A stretch of 64,000 bases of DNA from Bryoerythrophyllum caledonicum (taxonomy: Eukaryota > Streptophyta > Bryopsida > Pottiales > Pottiaceae), in the NCBI GenBank assembly GCA_963971425.1, contig OZ020520.1:25128754-25192753 (forward strand). The letters are read 5' to 3'. The notes beneath the pieces were generated by a model, which saw only the letters and a list, made by a program, of their open reading frames with translations, made no database searches and was not told where the DNA came from. Position 1 is the stretch's first letter, and each line of letters opens with the position of its first letter. This document shows, piece by piece, positions 59,288-64,000 of this stretch. A program made the position numbers and the translations under genes.

Positions 59288-62143
59288 ATGGACACTTCAA
59301 CCGGTGCCTCAATCGACGATGATTTTGATTTATCAAGTGACAACTCGTCTTTCCACGATCCAGTAGATGCTGATTTGATGGAATTCGAAGTTCTCCCAAG
59401 GCAATATTGGGTTGGTAAGATAGTCGAAATGAAAAACCTGTCCGGAGTTACAATTGCCACTGGAATACTTCGTAACCTTCACACCACGGCTATTTCTGGG
59501 ACTGATGCTCCATTAGGTGATACGCACGTTGCCATTCAGGTCTCTAGGACATTAGTTGAAGATGAAGCACCGGACGAATGGCGTTATTGTGTTAAGGTTT
59601 GGCCTGTTGGTCAAGTTTTCTATAATAGTGTCAGTCTCTTGCATCACCAGCAGTGTGATACTTACAATTCAGTAATGGCAATGAGAAGCCGGTCTCTTGG
59701 AGAGAGGACTCGCTCTTATGAAAGTTCATCTAGGATCCCTTCAACCATGGTTTCAACAAAATCATCAATTCTCCTCTCTGACGAATCTATCAACTCTGTT
59801 GCTGGAAAACGCTGTTGCTCAAGGAGTTGTGTTCAACGCTTCCCACGATTGAAGATTAAGGTATTGCGGATGAGGATGTATTTTGGAACCTCCGTTCAAT
59901 TTCGAAGGCATATGAAGCTAGATGTTCACGGACAGTTTCATGTGGACAATAATGGTAGAAATGTGGTGACCATTGAGGGCGTTGATGTGTGCGCAGCTGC
60001 TTGGCAGCACATCATGGGCGTCAGTGAAACCTCGTTCTATGAATATGCCAAAATTGCAGCGGCTGGTGTAGTCGCGCAACCCCATGGTAATTCTGGAAAA
60101 CGGAAACCTAGAAATCACACAGTAGTCGCTACCGCCGCATTACGTGTCATCCTTAATAGAAATGCTGACCACATGCCCCACAAGTCCCGTATCTTGCCTT
60201 CGGGTGAGACATCCGTGGCCAAAGTTCTTCCGGCAAATTTCAAGTGGAAAGATCAAATTCCTGCAATTGATGCCCATTTAGTTAATTGCGGGCTTTCCCA
60301 AATTTCCACTTCAGGGCTGAGTAAGATTAGACGGGTCCATTTTTCCGATTACAATGCAAAACGACCTGGGGATAACTTTGCACGTTGTTCAACGTGTGAT
60401 AAGTACCATTTCCATCGGAGGTTGCAGCAGCCTGGAACAGAAGCTGCGCTATTGTAGCAGCAGAGGTTGAATCTCCATTTGGATTCAGCATGGGCTCATC
60501 GAGAGTTGTATTATTCCAACCGTTACCGCTCTCAAGAGTTGCCGGATGAATGTGTTACGATTATGCACAACAAGATGGATCACTCGAAGACTGCATCTCC
60601 TGTCCTCTCTCACAAGACGAAACATTTGGATGGTCTGATGAAGTTGCCCATCTCTGTTACTGGAATGCTTGCACATGGTCATGGTGATGTTCGTTATGCT
60701 CATTATGGCTTGGACATTTACCCACATGATGTCAACTATACAGTGGGATCTTTTGCTAGATTGTTACGAGACTTAGAACAACCTTCGAAGATATCGTCCC
60801 GACAATTATTTCTGGGTTCGGGGAGAACTGCATTGTTTCGAGCTGTTTTGCAAGGAGCTTCAGATACTTGTGTCCCATTCCTCCGTGCCGCACCTGAGTC
60901 TCTAGCTACAGCAAAACCTTTGCCGTCTATTTTGCATGTGCAAATGGACAATGCGGTCAGTGACAACAAAAATAGATATGTGTTTTGCTTTTGGTCTCTT
61001 CTTGTTGCAAAGGGAATCTTCCGAGAGGTTTATGTTAATTTCATGCTTGTTGGCCACACACATGATGACATTGATGCATTATTTGGTCGATGGAGTATGG
61101 CTTTGAAGAAGGAGAGTTTCCCCACGATCCCTTTGCTTATGAGATCATTTATGGAGAACAAAAGTGTGCCAACAATCCCCCACTTGATTGAAGAAGTCCC
61201 GGACTTCAAGTCCTTTATTAGTGAAGGTATTGCAGGTGGAGACGAAGCATTGCAGGGCCACACAAAGGCTCACCAATTCAAATTCTTTGTTGACTCCAAC
61301 GGATGTCCCATGATGAAATACAAGATTCTTTGTCATCAAGATGATTGGCTTCCAAGAGAAGGGGGTGGGATCAAATTGTGGAAGGAGGATTCAAATGGGA
61401 GGTCTTTGTGGCCCCGTGGAGAACCACCTTCATTGCAGCCACATGCAATGCGCAATCTTCCTGAAGTGATTAAAGGTCTTTCTGGATTCATTTCATATTG
61501 GGAGCATCAAGCACGTGAGGATCGTACAGGTGAATATCGAAGGCGATATGAGCCTTTGAGCTACTATTGGCGGGCAGTTAGAGAGTCACTTAGTCAACCA
61601 ATGGACTTGCCCACCTCTCTACAGGATGGTTTTTGGCCTTCTAGTCGTATTGGTCAGACAATCGAGGACCAATTCACTAGTGTGGGCGCTGTTCGTGAGG
61701 ATCATGATGATGATGACCATTTTGTTGGGCAGAGTCGCGATAGGCCAGCCCCTTCTTTTCGGATTAATCGAGACGTTTACTCAGGCTATTTTATTGCATT
61801 AAGACCGTGTGATGGAGATGAACGTCCTGTTTGGATTGCACAAGCGCTCTCGGACCCTAATTCGGATCTGGAAAGGCCTAACTCTATCAAAATACAGTAC
61901 TTCCGCCCCACTTCGCGCGATGCAAATGTCCAAAGATGCTATGATGGATGGGCCTCTTCCAACGGTCTACAATGGACAATTGATGACGAGCAACTTCCGC
62001 AATGGGAGGACACCGGATCTTTGTTGACTGCATGGAAGTCTAAAAGTAGGAGTGAATTTCCTGTTGTGAAGATACCTAGAAATCAAGTTCAAATCATCCA
62101 AGATAGTTTGATCAGGGATGGCGAGCCGTCTTCTTCGCAATGA
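59288..62143 (+). pseudogene. DUF7869-like, candidate transposase protein, one in-frame TAG
   Basis: From ATG 59288 (preceded by the acceptor-like TTTTGCAG) one frame of 952 codons runs to TGA 62143, broken only by TAG 60455-60457 (in a run of CAG codons). A Cys/His knuckle (CSTCDKYH, about residue 367) is followed by KMDHSK (Asp 431), VQMDNAVSDNKNRYVF (Asp 554) and LVGHTHDDIDALFGRW (589-599). These blocks match the DUF7869 family of plants, algae and animals as I remember it. The spaced acids suggest an RNase H-like transposase core, which is my inference. N-terminal part acidic, no signal. Palindromes stand before and after it. Confidence 0.7.
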
Positions 62144-62212
62144 TTTTTTAGTACAAAGATGTTACTCTTATACTAGTATCTAAGAATGTGTGCATAAGAT
62201 CGAAATTTGTTG

Positions 62213-62608
62213 GCGTGATTTTAGCTCGAATCGAGCTGAAAGTGTACACCCATTTCTTGTGGAGTTTAATACATTTCAGAGTTTTGATATTTTATTATTT
62301 GCTATGCTGAATGGTTTATTGCATAGGAATTGCTTGGGCACATTCAGCTCAACTCGAGCTGAATGTGTATGGCTTTCTTCTTGGAGAGAAGTGAATTCTG
62401 GGCTTGATGATTTGCCCTTTGATATTTGCTATTCTGAATGTTTTATCGTATAGGAATTGTTGGGGCACATTCAGCTCGACTCGAGCTGATAGTGTGTTTC
62501 GATTTGAGAAATGCATTTTCGTACCTTGACATTTGATCTTTTGTTTTTGAATGATATTTGGAAATGTAAGTGTTGCTTGCTTTCAGCTTGACTGGAGCTA
62601 AAAATGTA
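62213..62608. repeat. Four worn palindromes within ~125-bp units
   Basis: Copies near 62213-62246, 62337-62369, 62463-62496 and 62580-62608 follow the stop of the rightward gene. The DNA around them (GATATTTGCTAT.CTGAATG.TTTAT.G.ATAGGAATTG) also repeats at about 125 bp. Confidence 0.75.
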
Positions 62609-62750
62609 CTTCAATTTCTTTCAAGCCTGATTTTACATTGAAAATAATTCCGCACCTCCCATTTTAGTGGACACCAAATTGGAAAGATAGTATTCAAAGG
62701 TTACTATGCAGATCACTAAACATTTGCATATTTAGGTTTGCTCAAGTTTT

Positions 62751-63194
62751 TCATATTATTTTGGGAGGCTCCCAATCTCCCAATATAATGAATATGGTGT
62801 TATCTTCCTCTGTATCGCTAAGAATATGGACGCTTGGGTTAGACCTAGTGCCTAAACCGGGCACGAGCTCGGTATCACCTGAATCAACTGGAGGAGTCAT
62901 CACGGCTACGGACGCATGAGCGGCCATTTGAACATCTGTAACACCAAATACTTTGAATGAACCACGACACAAGCTCCAGAAAAATCCTACCGCGTCACTG
63001 TCTTTCACTTGATAAATGGACTGCTCAAGAATACCTACGCTATCATAGACCTCTTGTTTAATGTGGACTGTACCAGCCCGATAACCATAACGGACACACA
63101 GCAATGACTCTGAGATACAGACTGTGCCATTGTCGCCAATGGGCACGACAAGTGGAGCGCCGCCTTGATGGGAAGTAAGAGACGCCATGTACAT
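62751..63194 (-). CDS. Hypothetical protein, convergent with the DUF7869-like gene
   Basis: 147 codons from ATG 63194 (or 63188) to TGA. It reads MASLTSHQGGAPLVVPIGDN and has an acidic C-terminus (SDTEEDNTIFIILGDWEPP). No domain is recognised and further exons cannot be excluded. It has no internal stop, and its composition is more like coding DNA than that of its neighbours. It could belong to the same element as the genes to its left. Confidence 0.4.
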   Translation of the reverse strand: MYMASLTSHQGGAPLVVPIGDNGTVCISESLLCVRYGYRAGTVHIKQEVYDSVGILEQSIYQVKDSDAVGFFWSLCRGSFKVFGVTDVQMAAHASVAVMTPPVDSGDTELVPGLGTRSNPSVHILSDTEEDNTIFIILGDWEPPKII

Positions 63195-63867
63195 CGACTA
63201 CCAGAGGCGGTGTTAGGTGAGGGTAGGGTGCAATGACAATGGAATTGCAAAAGAGAGATTGAACTAGCTGAATGCACTTGTTCAAATACAATACTGGTAA
63301 ACAATTGATTACGGCCAAAATATATTATCTTATCAAGGGTCTCTGATTTCGGCAAAAATCTTAAATTTACCAAAGAGAGAAATTACGGCTGAAATATATA
63401 AATAATTCATGAGTTATTCCTTTCCAGCCTGTTGGCGGCTTGAATGTACTATGCCATTAATTAATCTTCTAGTTTAATTTGGAATAGGAAAGTCCTGAGC
63501 TGAAATACCAATTACCAATATTGTTATTTGACTCGTTCTAGTGGAAGAGAAATAGCAATTTCGATTTTCTGGCCGTCAATATTCATATATGAAGATGCTT
63601 TACTTAAATTGTACCCTATAATTGACGGTAGGCAAAAATAATATTATATGGGCAGCTATTGTAGGGGCTTTCGACAGCGTGTAAACTAAAAGATCTGAGA
63701 AGAGCTTAAAAATAAATAGTAAGGTTTAGGGTGTAAACGGAAGCAAGCTGGAGTAGAACAAGGGCTCTATAACCGCATTGGAGGAGTCTTCCACTGAGTA
63801 GTTTGGATTCATAGAGAGGCTCTGATGTTGATAGGCAGTGCGGATGAGTGGTTTGGCTATCTTGTAG
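63195..63867. other. AT-rich stretch without recognised genes
   Basis: No repeat or coding signal that I can support. Confidence 0.5.
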
Positions 63868-64000
63868 ATGATGACTAAGATAGGTGGCCGGAAGAAGCGA
63901 AGTACCAATTTCTCTAATCCGAAGCAGACGCGGGCTCAAAAGGATCGGCGCAGACATCAATCATTGTTGGCTGCTCAAAACCAGGAAGTGGAAACATCGG
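63868..64000 (+). CDS. Possible start of a basic protein, cut by the window end
   Basis: ATG ATG at 63868 opens 44 codons reading MMTKIGGRKKRSTNFS, then Gln/Arg-rich (KDRRRHQSLLAAQNQ), without a stop to the window end. The basic run could be a nuclear signal. No family is recognised and it may not be a gene. Confidence 0.3.
   Translation, partial: MMTKIGGRKKRSTNFSNPKQTRAQKDRRRHQSLLAAQNQEVETS

Noticed and set aside
22000..62143. Reassigned TAG codon (for example read as Gln)
   Set aside because: LINE ORF1 ends at TAG, TGA also interrupts the same frames, and the host genes have no internal TAG. Transition decay of dead elements explains this better.
1..64000. tRNA, rRNA or other structured RNA genes
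   Set aside because: I found no cloverleaf with internal promoter boxes and no rRNA-like stretch. A covariance-model search would be needed to exclude small RNAs.

Overview
The window looks like a gene-poor, transposon-rich stretch of a land-plant nuclear genome. A bryophyte, probably a moss, is my best guess, though nothing here fixes the species. The evidence is: small GT-AG introns; a plant membrane-anchored GH9 endoglucanase (KORRIGAN type); a plant F-box/kelch-like gene; P450 relics; a chromodomain Ty3/gypsy element; and intact host genes lying between decayed mobile elements.

Left part (1-12 kb). An F-box tail plus an antisense P450 relic (1-1345) is repeated in direct orientation at 30.6-32.8 kb. 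Between the two copies lie two intact host genes. The first is a six-exon KORRIGAN-like cellulase (2094-5025) with a fold-back element in intron 3 and tandem copies of its 3' end downstream. The second is an eleven-exon minus-strand gene (9677-5870) for a predicted mitochondrial protein that resembles the PEP-carboxykinase N-terminal fold. A dead Tc1/mariner transposase follows at 10.4-11.4 kb.

Middle part (12-35 kb). A long LINE (about 12.8-21.6 kb) has tandemly repeated 5' leader DNA, an ORF1, and an endonuclease/RT ORF2 whose start carries a 2A-like ribosome-skipping motif (DIETNPGP). Next come two convergent decayed genes (21.9-27.6 kb) that look like a DNA transposon of a family I cannot name, Ty3/gypsy chromovirus remnants (28.3-29.3 and 33.6-34.8 kb), and the F-box pseudogene with its P450 neighbour.

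Right part (35-64 kb). This is the most unusual region. Three leftward genes are found: a SWIM zinc-finger protein, an FCP1/HAD-phosphatase-like protein, and a roughly 1280-residue protein joining a ParB-like (NGQH) domain to a beta-class DNA-methyltransferase-like domain. A rightward gene at 59.3-62.1 kb resembles DUF7869 proteins and may be a transposase. All are associated with a nearly perfect 33-bp palindrome that I see only at 38.3-46.1 and 58.9-62.6 kb. It lies mostly in introns and leader regions. Twelve copies form an array with a predominant 52-bp period upstream of the ParB gene, and six form an exact 34-bp-period array upstream of the rightward gene. I propose that these parts belong to one giant, now decayed, mobile element or to a pair of related ones, split by 12.8 kb of AT-rich and fold-back DNA.

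Reading frames of the decayed elements are interrupted almost only by TAG and TGA, hardly ever TAA. This fits C-to-T decay at methylated CG/CHG sites.
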